Shown: positions 8,901-18,239 of the stretch, in pieces | Layout of the letters: every line of letters starts with the position of its first letter | Position numbering within the stretch: the stretch's first letter is position 1 | Source: PSRI01 sp041484195 | GTDB lineage: Bacteria; Bacteroidota; Bacteroidia; Chitinophagales; Chitinophagaceae | Direction: 5' to 3' | Length of the DNA stretch: 64,000 nt | Assembly (NCBI GenBank): GCA_041484195.1 | Contig: JBGPHC010000001.1 | Coordinates: 124,001 to 188,000 of the forward strand | Position numbers and translations under genes: made by a program | The notes under the pieces: model-generated | Seen by the model: the letters and a program-made list of their open reading frames with translations, nothing else | Told to the model about the DNA's origin: nothing | Databases searched by the model: none

Positions 8901-8908
8901 TAATTTTG
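8901..8908 (+). promoter_or_regulatory. -7-like element for uvrC
   Basis: TAATTTTG matches TAnnTTTG and ends 12 bases before the uvrC ATG at 8921. It contains the only upstream in-frame start (TTG 8906), which argues that translation begins at 8921. Confidence 0.4.
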
Positions 8909-8920
8909 CCTGGACTAATC

Positions 8921-10729
8921 ATGACACAGGAAGAATTCCAGCAAATAGCCACCACCATTCCCACGCAGCCGGGCATTTATAAATACTTTGACGAGAAAAG
9001 GGAAATACTCTATGTGGGTAAGGCAAAGAGCCTTCGTAAGAGAATCGGTTCCTATTTTAACAAGGCTTTTACGAACTATAAGACCCATGAGCTGGTACAG
9101 CGCATCCATTATATCGAATTCACTATCGTGGATTCTGAGCAGGATGCATTCCTCCTGGAAAATGCCCTGATTAAAGAATTTCAGCCCCGCTTTAATATCA
9201 ATCTCAAAGACGATAAGAGCTACCCATTTATCGTAATCAAAAATGAACCCTTTCCCCGGGTATTTCTGACAAGGAGGAAAATCAATGATGGATCCGAATA
9301 CCTGGGGCCCTATACATCAGTAAGAAAAGTGCGCGAGCTATTGGACTTCATCCGCCAAAACATTCAGCTTCGCACCTGCAAACTCAACCTCACCCAGCAG
9401 AATATCCAAAGGAAAAAATTCAAAGTGTGCCTGGAATACCATCTGGGCAATTGCAAAGGCCCTTGCGAAGGATTACAGTCTGGTGAGGATTACAATGAAG
9501 GATTGACGCAATTGAAAAATCTCCTGAAGGGTAATCTCTCTCCCGTGATTCAGCAATTCAGGCAGGAAATGAAAGTTGCGGCCGGAGCATTGCAGTTTGA
9601 AAAAGCCGAAATAATAAGAAAGAAGATTGAACATTTACAGGAATACAGGGCAAAGTCCACTATCGTAAACCAGCGGCTCGGGAACCTTGACGTTTTCTCC
9701 ATTTTAGAAGATGGTGAATCGGCCTATGTGAATTACCTGATGGTTCAAAATGGAACGATAGTTCAAACCCATACCATAATATTAGAAAAGCATCTGGAAG
9801 AAACAGAGCAGGAAGTGCTGGAGTTCGCAGTTTCTCAATTGCGCGACCGGTTTAACAGCCAGGCCACAGAGATCATCGTCCCTTTTGCCATAACCTATCC
9901 TCAGGAGGGTATCGCCATAACCGTTCCAAAAGCCGGCGACAGAAAGAAACTATTGGACCTCTCCCAGAAAAATGTCAATTATTTCAAGGAGGAATTACGT
10001 CAAAAGAAAATGCTGCGTTTGGAAGGGAAGACCGATACGGAGAGGATGGAAGCATTATTCCTCCTCCAAACCGATTTGAAATTACCAGTGTTACCGGTTC
10101 ATATTGAATGTTTCGACAATTCCAATTTCCAGGGAAGTTTTCCGGTTTCGGCCATGGTTTGTTTCAGGAACGGTGTTCCAAGCAAAAAGGATTACCGGCA
10201 TTTCAATGTAAAAACCGTGGAAGGGATCAATGATTTTGCCACTATGAAGGAAGTGGTTTTCCGAAGGTATAAGCGTTTGACAATGGAAAGTCAGCCGCTT
10301 CCGCAACTGGTGATCATTGATGGTGGTAAGGGCCAGTTAAGTGCGGCATTGGAAAGCATCAGGGAACTGGGTCTGGAGGGCAGGATGACCATCATTGGGC
10401 TGGCAAAGAATGAAGAGGAAATCTTTTTCCCGGGCGATCAGGAATCCCTGAAATTGCCCTGGGACAGTGATAGTTTGAAGCTGATAAGGCAGATCAGAGA
10501 TGAGGTGCATAGATTCGGAATCAGCTTTCACAGGAAGCAAAGAAGCAAGGGCAGTTTTGTGAACGAATTAGAGGGGATTACGGGGATTGGGAAGCATACA
10601 GCAGATCAATTGCTGAGAGATTTTAAATCCGTCAGAAACGTATCCGCAGCCAGCCTGGAAGAGTTGTCAGCCCAGGTTGGGAACGCCAAGGCTGGGATCG
10701 TCTGGAGACATTTTCACGGTTCGGATTGA
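8921..10729 (+). CDS. uvrC: excinuclease ABC subunit C
   Basis: Nuclease subunit of UvrABC nucleotide excision repair, making the 3' and 5' incisions around a lesion. 602 residues, normal family length. In order: GIY-YIG nuclease domain (PGIYKYF..ILYVGKAKSLRKRIGSYF, residues about 14-45), the cysteine cluster C-x-EYHLGNC-x-GPC, a UVR motif for UvrB contact (about 200-240), the RNase H-like endonuclease domain (HIECFDNSNFQG with Asp, LVIIDGGKGQL), and C-terminal helix-hairpin-helix (LEGITGIGKHTADQLL). Start at ATG 8921 chosen because the -7 box lies over the upstream TTG. Confidence 0.97.
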   Translation: MTQEEFQQIATTIPTQPGIYKYFDEKREILYVGKAKSLRKRIGSYFNKAFTNYKTHELVQRIHYIEFTIVDSEQDAFLLENALIKEFQPRFNINLKDDKSYPFIVIKNEPFPRVFLTRRKINDGSEYLGPYTSVRKVRELLDFIRQNIQLRTCKLNLTQQNIQRKKFKVCLEYHLGNCKGPCEGLQSGEDYNEGLTQLKNLLKGNLSPVIQQFRQEMKVAAGALQFEKAEIIRKKIEHLQEYRAKSTIVNQRLGNLDVFSILEDGESAYVNYLMVQNGTIVQTHTIILEKHLEETEQEVLEFAVSQLRDRFNSQATEIIVPFAITYPQEGIAITVPKAGDRKKLLDLSQKNVNYFKEELRQKKMLRLEGKTDTERMEALFLLQTDLKLPVLPVHIECFDNSNFQGSFPVSAMVCFRNGVPSKKDYRHFNVKTVEGINDFATMKEVVFRRYKRLTMESQPLPQLVIIDGGKGQLSAALESIRELGLEGRMTIIGLAKNEEEIFFPGDQESLKLPWDSDSLKLIRQIRDEVHRFGISFHRKQRSKGSFVNELEGITGIGKHTADQLLRDFKSVRNVSAASLEELSAQVGNAKAGIVWRHFHGSD

Positions 10730-10771
10730 ATTGGTTACTCCTTGCAGGACATTGATATACCTCAAAAAAAT

Positions 10772-10803
10772 GGGGCCAGGATAGAAATCCAGCCCCGTTT
10801 TTA
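10772..10803 (+). terminator. terminator after uvrC
   Basis: GGGGC/GCCCC stem (10772-10776 with 10792-10796) followed by GTTTTTA, 43 bases after the uvrC stop. Confidence 0.65.
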
Positions 10804-10928
10804 AAATCCAATATCCTATGAAAAACCGTGGTAAAGATAATGTAGAGTACCCAGATTCCAATACCGAAATGTGGGTATTTTTAAAGTTTAATGTTATATG
10901 CTTTGGGGGGGATGGTAGCCTGAAAATT

Positions 10929-10962
10929 AAAAAGGAATTGATGCTTCCATCAATCCCCTTTA
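10929..10962 (-). terminator. terminator of the gldKLMN operon
   Basis: Hairpin ATTGATG/CATCAAT extended by AAAGG/CCTTT (10931-10961) with a T-rich run on the minus strand, 20 bases beyond the gldN stop. Confidence 0.8.
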
Positions 10963-10981
10963 ATAAACCGTTAGTTCGGCC

Positions 10982-12028
10982 TTAATATGACCAGAGATCC
11001 TGTTCGTAATTAAAGATCTTTTCTTTTACATTGTCGCTTTCCAACAACTTGAGGATCGGATCCTTAATATACTCTTTGATGTAGAGGTTATAAGGATTCT
11101 CGAGTGTTGACTTCACGACATAGCTGGAGAAGAAGCGACTTTCAAAGAGTTCTTCCCAACTCATCCTTGCACCAAAATTCTTCGCGTTATACACTTCAAA
11201 TTTGGCAAGTGTGGGCCTCATATCGGGATAATAAACCCAGAATATCGGAGCTGATCCAATTTCTCTTCCGGTGACCCTGTCAAAATAGGTCTTGACAGGT
11301 GCGATACCAAGGATTCTTGTGTACATCCTGGAAGACTCCTTGTCGAAAACCCATTCTTCCTTGATCCTGAATTTTGTGATATCATCCATGTTGAACTCTT
11401 CGCAGACAACGGAATCCTTCATAATTCCTTTGGCCAGAGTAGGATCCTTTACCATGTCGGGAACCAGGATTGTATCACATTTCCCGGAGAGTTTATCTCC
11501 GATCGCTTCGACTGTCATCGGGGTTGTGAACCTATCGTCCACAGAGGCATCGAAAGCCGTCACTTCCCCGCTTTTTACCGTATTCAGCAAAATTGCGATG
11601 AAGCGTTGGTTACCGTTATCCTCGTCGGCCTTATAGCGAAAAGGAAGGTTCATTTTTTCGTGGATATCTATTTCTCTCCATACTTTCTCCCTATAAACGG
11701 CATCGTCTTCACGGATATGCTCATAAGGCAAAGGCACCCGGTCTTTGATCAGGTTCTTTTCCACGGCGTTGTCATTACGCAGGGATTTCCTGATCGTATC
11801 CATCTTCAGTGGATCTGGCTTTGCAGCTTTCACCACCATCGTGTCTTGTTTAGCCACGGTCAGGTTTGCGTTGGACACGCTGGCCTTCGTCTTCTTAGCC
11901 GTAGTCTTCTTCTTTACTGTAGTCGTTTTCCGGGTAGTTTTCTTCCTCGCCTGCTGTGCATCAGCAGTGTTTACTACAGCGCCAAAAGCCACTACCAGAA
12001 GAAGATACTTCGCAAATTTCCATTTCAT
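10982..12028 (-). CDS. gldN: gliding motility / type IX secretion protein GldN
   Basis: GldN (PorN) forms, with the lipoprotein GldK, the periplasmic ring of the type IX secretion system. 348 residues from ATG 12028; signal peptide MKWKFAKYLLLVVAFGAVVNTADAQ. It is followed by a Lys/Thr-rich low-complexity stretch (residues about 27-50: KKTTRKTTTVKKKTTAKK), then the GldN domain, with IREDDAVYREKVWREID, KLSGKCDTILVPDM and IFWVYYPDMRP. An in-frame ATG two codons earlier (12034) is possible. Last gene of gldK-gldL-gldM-gldN, followed by a terminator. Confidence 0.95.
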   Translation of the reverse strand: MKWKFAKYLLLVVAFGAVVNTADAQQARKKTTRKTTTVKKKTTAKKTKASVSNANLTVAKQDTMVVKAAKPDPLKMDTIRKSLRNDNAVEKNLIKDRVPLPYEHIREDDAVYREKVWREIDIHEKMNLPFRYKADEDNGNQRFIAILLNTVKSGEVTAFDASVDDRFTTPMTVEAIGDKLSGKCDTILVPDMVKDPTLAKGIMKDSVVCEEFNMDDITKFRIKEEWVFDKESSRMYTRILGIAPVKTYFDRVTGREIGSAPIFWVYYPDMRPTLAKFEVYNAKNFGARMSWEELFESRFFSSYVVKSTLENPYNLYIKEYIKDPILKLLESDNVKEKIFNYEQDLWSY

Positions 12029-12076
12029 GGTCAAAAGTGTTTTCGTAACAATTAAACGCTATTATGCTCTTCGTTA

Positions 12077-13600
12077 TTATCTTAAGATAAATGATAACGG
12101 TTTCAATGATTGTGTTCTCCCATCAGGGCCCCTGGCCTTGATATTGTCGATATAAACGCTCTTGCCGGGTCTCAGGTTATTAACCAGTCCTCCAGCTTGT
12201 CCAATCCAACGTGGTCCATTGTTAGGAATGGGATTGTAATCAGGGTTGCTCAGGTCGGCGATTGTATAGCTCAATACTTCATATTGCGCGTCAAATTCCG
12301 AATTTTGCAGTACGGCTCTCACGCCACCCATGGCTTTGAACTGGGCTGTGGAAACCTGTCCGCCTTCCAGCGTACCCACCATTGCACTAGGAGGAGGCAA
12401 GTATTTTACGCGGAAGGTAACCCTTCCCGCCATCTTACCTTCTACCAATACATTCACCGTTGCTTCTCCGGGTGAAGAGGGTTTAGCCGTATAGCTGCTT
12501 CCCCTGAGTTTGGATATTGAACCATTGCTGATTCCCGCATTTACTTTTTCGCTACCGGCTCCGGCAGTGATGGTTAATGGGTTATCCACGCCAACATATA
12601 ACACCAGCATCTTATCGGGAGATACAGACACACCAGATGCCTGACCCACCACATAAGTTATGGTTTTTGAAGTTGTTTTCATTTCCCCGGTAGAGGGATC
12701 CACATATTTGATATCAACATTGATATTATGTTGTCCTGATGCTCCGGCTGGGGCTTTCAATTCCCCAACACCGGATTCACTTACCGGTACATTTTGTCCG
12801 TTGATGGTTACAACCGGCTTCACTCCTGAGTTAAATGCACCTAAACCGGCGGTAATTTCTATGTTTTCACCTGGCATAAGATAAGTGGAATTCGTACCGA
12901 TCAGAGGTACGAACTTATCGTAATTGATCTTGACCGCGCCTATTTGTTTCAGGCAGAAAGAAGACACTTTGTTTTCCGTGTTCTTCACGTCGTTCTGAAA
13001 TTTGCTCACAATGGTGAGAGCGGCAATAGTTGGAGTCATGTGGAAATAAGCCTGGGTCCAGTCCTGGTTGGTATTGCCGGCCTCAGACTTGGGAATTTCC
13101 GTGGAGATGGGAATACTGTTTGCAAACTCTTTGGCAATATCAGGGTCAATGGCGAGAATGTCTTTCTTGTATTTTTCCAGTCTTGCGCGTAATTTTTCTC
13201 CTTCACCCTTGGTATCCATGAGCCTGGTAGCTGCTTCCAGATTCTGTTCCCAGCCTGTTGTATCGTGTCTTTCAGGACTATAACCTGAGCCTCTTTTCAT
13301 TTCGTTTTTCAGCCCTTCCATATAGGTATTGATATCGTCAGACAATATCTTTACTTTATCGGCTAAGGGCTTCCATTTTTCTGCCTTATCTTTTGTTTTA
13401 GGATCTTCCACACTGGCTTCCAGGGCCTCATAGACTTTTCCTGAGGCGGTAGTGAGTGTGCTATTTGACATGTTCAAGCTGTTATTAACAGTCTTGAAAG
13501 CATTGATGATTTCTACAGATACATTCAGTGCCAGCAGTGCGGTTAACACCAGGTACATCATGTTGATCATCTTCTGCCTTGGCTCTTTAGGTAGCGACAT
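12077..13600 (-). CDS. gldM: gliding motility / type IX secretion protein GldM
   Basis: GldM (PorM) is the inner-membrane-anchored shaft that works with GldL as the proton-driven motor of the T9SS, reaching across the periplasm toward GldK/N. 507 residues: short cytoplasmic N-terminus (MSLPKEPRQKM), one transmembrane helix (INMMYLVLTALLALNVSVEIINAF, residues about 12-35), an alpha-helical periplasmic domain to about 215, then beta-sandwich D2-D4 domains. The closing region with GLVNNLRPGKSVYIDNIKARGPDG is typical. Encoded between gldL and gldN in the conserved order. Confidence 0.96.
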   Translation of the reverse strand: MSLPKEPRQKMINMMYLVLTALLALNVSVEIINAFKTVNNSLNMSNSTLTTASGKVYEALEASVEDPKTKDKAEKWKPLADKVKILSDDINTYMEGLKNEMKRGSGYSPERHDTTGWEQNLEAATRLMDTKGEGEKLRARLEKYKKDILAIDPDIAKEFANSIPISTEIPKSEAGNTNQDWTQAYFHMTPTIAALTIVSKFQNDVKNTENKVSSFCLKQIGAVKINYDKFVPLIGTNSTYLMPGENIEITAGLGAFNSGVKPVVTINGQNVPVSESGVGELKAPAGASGQHNINVDIKYVDPSTGEMKTTSKTITYVVGQASGVSVSPDKMLVLYVGVDNPLTITAGAGSEKVNAGISNGSISKLRGSSYTAKPSSPGEATVNVLVEGKMAGRVTFRVKYLPPPSAMVGTLEGGQVSTAQFKAMGGVRAVLQNSEFDAQYEVLSYTIADLSNPDYNPIPNNGPRWIGQAGGLVNNLRPGKSVYIDNIKARGPDGRTQSLKPLSFILR

Positions 13601-13678
13601 GACTTGTTAGGATTTAAGATTTACGAATTAGGGTTTTTCTATATCGGGCAACTAAATAATCCACCTTAATAGAATCGG

Positions 13679-14437
13679 TTATCTGCCCTGCATTGCTGCG
13701 AGCATGTTACCATAAACATTGTTAAGATTGCTCAGGTTACGGGCAAGTAAGCCTATCTGTTCCTGAGTTTTCTTAGCATCTTCCACGCTTCCCTGCATGC
13801 TTTGTGAAGCCTGCACCAGGTTGCCGTAGAAATTATTCATGGCTTTCAGGTGATTGTTCGTGTCCTGTAATTCTAATTCGTAAATGGTGTTTAATGAAGA
13901 CAGATTCTTCGTGAGGGTCTGAACCTGCTGATGAAATTGCTGCGTACTTTGAGTGGCTTCATTAAAAGTCTTGGCGGTACCGGCGGCGCTCAAATAGGCT
14001 TCTTTCATTTGCCCGAGAGCATGCGTTGCCTCTTTTGTCTTGGCAGTGTATTCGCCTGTGATAGCGGTTACATCACCAATGTCAGAAATCTTTTCAACGG
14101 TATTGCCTAAACGATTAAAGTTGTCGCTCAAACGCTTCAGGTTCGCCGGATTGATTTCTGCTTCCAGGAGCATTTTGTCCATGGATGCCAGCGCGGGATT
14201 GCCACTGGTTCCCAGTTTGGGTAATGCTTCTGCCAGTTGTTTCATTTCCTGGCCGGGAGGAGGTAAGAATGCATATACGAGGAAGATCGCCGCTTCGGTC
14301 AACAGACCTACGGTGAGCATAACGTCAGCAAAGGACTTGTGTAAGATCTTGGCCCATGCGCCGAAGATCACAACTGCTGCACCCGTACATACAATAATGT
14401 TAACAAGTCTTTCGGTGGATTTACTTGTGCCTGCCAT
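13679..14437 (-). CDS. gldL: gliding motility / type IX secretion protein GldL
   Basis: GldL (PorL) is the inner-membrane motor subunit that, with GldM, couples proton motive force to secretion and gliding. 252 residues. Two transmembrane helices near the N-terminus (LVNIIVCTGAAVVIFGAWAKIL, about 10-31, and DVMLTVGLLTEAAIFLVYAFL, about 38-58) with a conserved Glu in the second, expected to be the proton-conducting residue. The PPPGQE segment and a long coiled-coil cytoplasmic domain (about 75-252) follow. The family placement is supported by gldK upstream and gldM downstream. Confidence 0.96.
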   Translation of the reverse strand: MAGTSKSTERLVNIIVCTGAAVVIFGAWAKILHKSFADVMLTVGLLTEAAIFLVYAFLPPPGQEMKQLAEALPKLGTSGNPALASMDKMLLEAEINPANLKRLSDNFNRLGNTVEKISDIGDVTAITGEYTAKTKEATHALGQMKEAYLSAAGTAKTFNEATQSTQQFHQQVQTLTKNLSSLNTIYELELQDTNNHLKAMNNFYGNLVQASQSMQGSVEDAKKTQEQIGLLARNLSNLNNVYGNMLAAMQGR

Positions 14438-14584
14438 AAAATTGAGAATTTTTGAAGTTTTTTAAATAGGGTTTTTGTTTTTTTGATTTCAGAGGGTAAT
14501 ACCATGCTTTGTCAAGCTTCAACACTTCACAAAGCATGGTTAGTTATGGATAATAATTTTTGTAAAAAGATCGGGCGCCTAGCC

Positions 14585-15871
14585 TTATTTCCGTTTCCCG
14601 GACATCGGCGGAAGATCTATCACACAACGGAAACCTATATACGATTTTGCAGTATCCTGATATTCGTAGCTGCGGGTGCTCGTTTGCAGGTAATAACCTA
14701 CATCTTTCCAACTTCCACCACGAATAACCTTGCGTTTCATACGGGGAGGGTCACTGTCTTTCGCATTCCAACGGATATCAGGATTCATATCGTGCTGGAA
14801 ATTATAAGCTCCTTCGTAATAAAGAGAAGAAGTCCATTCAGCCACGTTACCCGCCATATTGTACAGGCCGAAATCATTAGGCCAGTAGGCGTCAGCGCGT
14901 ACGGTGTAGAAACCACCGTCTTCAGGGTAATTACCGCGGCCCGGTTTAAAGTTTGCCAGAAGACAGCCCTTTCTGTTCCTCAGGTAATAACCACCCCAGG
15001 GATAAGGAGCTTGTGAACGTCCGCCACGGGCGGCATATTCCCATTCAGCTTCCGTGGGTAAACGGAAATCAGATTCCTGGGGCCTCTTCTTTGACTCCAG
15101 AAATGAATTCAAATATTTCGTTCTCCATTCACAGAAAGCAACGGCTTGTTTCCAGTTCACACCTACAACAGGATAATTACCGAATGCGGGATGTGAATAA
15201 TATCTTTTAGACATCGGTTCATTATAAGAGTATGAAAAATCTCTTATCCAAACCAGCGTGTCAGGATAAACAGGTACATTCTTGGGGGTGATAAACTGAG
15301 AACGGATTTTATTGGCATTTTCTCTCTTAGCAGCTTCCTTGTAATCGAATGTTTCAGAATGATAGATCAATTTGGTGGCGTCTATTTCCTTCTTGCCAAA
15401 GATCCTGTTGTCAGGAGAAACAATCATCGCATCCAATTGTTCAACTGTTTTGGGATCGCCCCATTTGATAGTTTGGATCTTTTTCCAGTCGAGCGTATTA
15501 CCATCTTTTGATTTATATCCCAGTTTTTCACCTGCAATGGAATCGCGAACCCAATCGGTGAATTGGCGGTATTCATTGTTGGTGATTTCCGTAGCATCCA
15601 TCCAGAAACCATTAATGGAAACTTGTTTGTTACGGGCTGTAAAGGCATAGTTGATGTCTTCATCACTAGGCCCCATATGGAAGGTTCCTTGAGGAATGTA
15701 TATCATCCCTGGCGGCTTAGGCAGGGCGTATTTTCCTCCAGGTGCTACTCCGTGCAGTTGGCCATCGTTTGGCAAGCCCTTGGAAGATTTTCCCAGCTTG
15801 CCGCAACTTGCAAATACCAGCGACAGCATTGCAAGCAAAACCAGGTTGAGTAGTAGGCTTTTCATTTTCAT
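14585..15871 (-). CDS. gldK: gliding motility / type IX secretion lipoprotein GldK
   Basis: GldK (PorK) is an outer-membrane-associated lipoprotein forming the T9SS ring with GldN. 428 residues from ATG 15871 (MKMKSLLLNLVLLAMLSLVFASC, lipobox FASC). The mature protein carries a formylglycine-generating-enzyme-like (SUMF1) fold: IPQGTFHMGPSDED, ITNNEYRQF, HPAFGNYPVVGVNW, RLPTEAEWEYAARGG, NMAGNVAEW and VIRGGSW. The FGE fold here is structural; catalytic activity is not expected. The longer frame to 15898 crosses the promoter box and is rejected. First gene of the operon. Confidence 0.95.
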   Translation of the reverse strand: MKMKSLLLNLVLLAMLSLVFASCGKLGKSSKGLPNDGQLHGVAPGGKYALPKPPGMIYIPQGTFHMGPSDEDINYAFTARNKQVSINGFWMDATEITNNEYRQFTDWVRDSIAGEKLGYKSKDGNTLDWKKIQTIKWGDPKTVEQLDAMIVSPDNRIFGKKEIDATKLIYHSETFDYKEAAKRENANKIRSQFITPKNVPVYPDTLVWIRDFSYSYNEPMSKRYYSHPAFGNYPVVGVNWKQAVAFCEWRTKYLNSFLESKKRPQESDFRLPTEAEWEYAARGGRSQAPYPWGGYYLRNRKGCLLANFKPGRGNYPEDGGFYTVRADAYWPNDFGLYNMAGNVAEWTSSLYYEGAYNFQHDMNPDIRWNAKDSDPPRMKRKVIRGGSWKDVGYYLQTSTRSYEYQDTAKSYIGFRCVIDLPPMSGKRK

Positions 15872-15895
15872 ACAAATAGTTAAAGGGTATTTGGA

Positions 15896-15903
15896 CAAAT
15901 ATA
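15896..15903 (-). promoter_or_regulatory. -7-like element for gldKLMN
   Basis: Minus strand reads TATATTTG, an exact TAnnTTTG match, 24 bases upstream of the chosen gldK ATG. No TTG found at the expected upstream distance. Confidence 0.4.
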
Positions 15904-16025
15904 GATGAATTATTAATTTGATCTTTACGGCCTATTTAATATTAATAATTTTTTAGCGACCTGAAATCACTTCTCCAAGCATAATATAAACGATATGCCC
16001 TATAAGTTATTGTGCTCGTCTTTTT

Positions 16026-18095
16026 TTAAGTTTCCAATTCCTGGTCAATGAGTTGTAACAAATCTGCGACATTTTCTACAGGGGTCAGACAGGAATAATC
16101 TCTGCACCAATACAGGTAGCTCTTTCCATGAGTAAAGCGCTGTTTTAGTAAGGGGAAATCCTCATTGTCAAAGGGGTAAGATTGCAGAACCTTTAGTGGA
16201 ATATAATACCGGAGAATTTCATCAAGCAATGCCATATACCGATCTCCCACAACCACCAATTCCCTGCCTCCCCAAACCCGTTCCATGAGTACCATTGCCC
16301 ACTGAGCAAAGGAGCCGGGATATTTAATTATCATCTGAGCCAGAGAATCGGTCATTTGACGGGACTGCTTCCTCCATTCTCTTATGTCAAAAACGGAAGA
16401 CAAATATTGCAAATTCCAGGCCATGATTGCGTTACCCGAAGGAGTGGCCCCATCATACACCTCCTTTTTACGCACAATTACATCCTTCTGGTTGCCAGCT
16501 GTGTAAAAAAAGAAACCAGTCCCAGCCTCGGAAAATTGTTCCTGCACATATTCCAGAATACCCTTTGCTCTCAGCAAGTAATCCTGATCGCCTGTTATCT
16601 CCTGCAAGTGTATCAGGGCTCGTACCAGGCAGGCATAATCATCCAGGAAAGCCGGAAATTTTGCCCGCTCTTCCTTGAAGCTGTGGAAAAACGCATTGCC
16701 ATCCGCGACAGACATGAATTTCAGCATGAATTCCATATTGCTTTTCGCCAGGTCCCTGAACAACTCATCACCCAAAGCCGCATAAGCCTTGCTGCAGGCG
16801 AAATTCATCAAGGCATTCCATCCAAGCAACACCTTATCGTCCAACAATGGCCGAGCCCTTTTTTTCCGTTCAGCAAAAAGCAGCTCACGACATGCTCTCA
16901 GCTTTGCTTCCAATACCAAAGGATCCATCCTGTTTGATACGGCAAATTTTTCCAGCGGCATTAAGACCCGCAGGATATTCGTATGCTCCCAATTTCCCTT
17001 ATCCGTGACATCATAAAATCTGCAGAACAGATCGGCATCCTCTTTCAATAATTCCCCGATCTCATTCCTGCTCCATACATAAAATTTCCCTTCCACTCCT
17101 TCACTATCAGCATCCAGCGCCGAATAAAAGCCTCCATTTTGGTCCATTAATTCCCGCCTCACAAATCCGATAGTCTCCCGAATGGTATCCGCATACAATT
17201 GTCTTTTGGTAATCTGATAAGCTTCACTTAGAACAGTGATCAGGAGGGCATTGTCATAAAGCATTTTTTCAAAATGAGGAACCAGCCATTCCTTATCGGT
17301 GGAATATCTTGCAAATCCGCCTCCAAGCTGGTCATAAATTCCGCCATGGATCATCTTGTCCAAACTCAACAAGGCCTGATCCAATGCTTCTTTCCTGCCT
17401 GTAAAATGATTATACCTGAAGAGCCATTCAATGGTTAGAGTTTGAGGAAATTTAGGCGCCCGGCCAAATCCACCCCATTCGGCATCGGCTGTCTGCATGA
17501 TATTATCAAATATCAAATTCAAATGATGCGTGGAAAAGGATTCCCCATCATGCTGGATCCCTTCAAGGAATTCCTGACCAAAGGAATTAGCCTGCTCCAG
17601 GTGGCTGGTCAGTTTTTCGGCCTGCTCATTGATTTGAGCCCTTCTTTCCCGGAATGATTGGATGATCGCGGTGAGCACTTCTTTCCAGGATGCCCTGTTA
17701 AAGGATTTGACCGGAGGAAAATAAGTGCCGCCGAAAAATGGCTTTATTTCAGGTGTGAGGAAAACATTCAGGGGCCATCCGCCACTTCCAGTAATGGCCT
17801 GAACGGCGTCCATATAAATATGGTCCAGGTCTGGCCTTTCTTCCCGGTCGATCTTGATATTTATGAAATGTTCATTCATCACCGCTGCTGTCTCCTCATC
17901 TTCAAAACTTTCCCTTTCCATTACGTGACACCAATGGCAGGCTGAATATCCAATGCTGATGAGAATGGGTTTGTCTTCTCTTTTCGCTCTTTCAAGGGCT
18001 TCATCTCCCCAGGGATACCAATCCACGGGATTGCGCGCATGTTGCAGAAGATAGGGACTGGTTTCCCTGCTGAGGCGATTAGAATGTTGTAGCAT
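16026..18095 (-). CDS. YyaL/DUF255 thioredoxin-domain protein
   Basis: 689 residues, the usual length for the YyaL (human SPATA20-like) family. The N-terminal thioredoxin-like domain (1-165) opens with NRLSRETSPYLLQHA.NPVDW and has a CHWCHVM redox motif with C53 and C56, then WPLNVFLTP and GGTYFPP. The C-terminal part is an (alpha/alpha)6-barrel-like region resembling N-acylglucosamine 2-epimerases (GGIYDQLGGGFARYSTD, VPHFEKMLYDNA, DDKVLLGWNALM). The substrate is unknown. No signal peptide, so cytoplasmic. Single gene, with no recognised neighbour relationship. Confidence 0.92.
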   Translation of the reverse strand: MLQHSNRLSRETSPYLLQHARNPVDWYPWGDEALERAKREDKPILISIGYSACHWCHVMERESFEDEETAAVMNEHFINIKIDREERPDLDHIYMDAVQAITGSGGWPLNVFLTPEIKPFFGGTYFPPVKSFNRASWKEVLTAIIQSFRERRAQINEQAEKLTSHLEQANSFGQEFLEGIQHDGESFSTHHLNLIFDNIMQTADAEWGGFGRAPKFPQTLTIEWLFRYNHFTGRKEALDQALLSLDKMIHGGIYDQLGGGFARYSTDKEWLVPHFEKMLYDNALLITVLSEAYQITKRQLYADTIRETIGFVRRELMDQNGGFYSALDADSEGVEGKFYVWSRNEIGELLKEDADLFCRFYDVTDKGNWEHTNILRVLMPLEKFAVSNRMDPLVLEAKLRACRELLFAERKKRARPLLDDKVLLGWNALMNFACSKAYAALGDELFRDLAKSNMEFMLKFMSVADGNAFFHSFKEERAKFPAFLDDYACLVRALIHLQEITGDQDYLLRAKGILEYVQEQFSEAGTGFFFYTAGNQKDVIVRKKEVYDGATPSGNAIMAWNLQYLSSVFDIREWRKQSRQMTDSLAQMIIKYPGSFAQWAMVLMERVWGGRELVVVGDRYMALLDEILRYYIPLKVLQSYPFDNEDFPLLKQRFTHGKSYLYWCRDYSCLTPVENVADLLQLIDQELET

Positions 18096-18239
18096 GATGG
18101 AATTTACAAATAAATATCAGGGACAATCTTGTTGTCCCTGTCAGTACGGAGCTTATTTTTTTCAGGAATCTGGAAGCAGGAGAATTTTGGCGCCAAGTTT
18201 CCGGCCTATTAATTGAATAGTCTCACTTTTGATATAGTC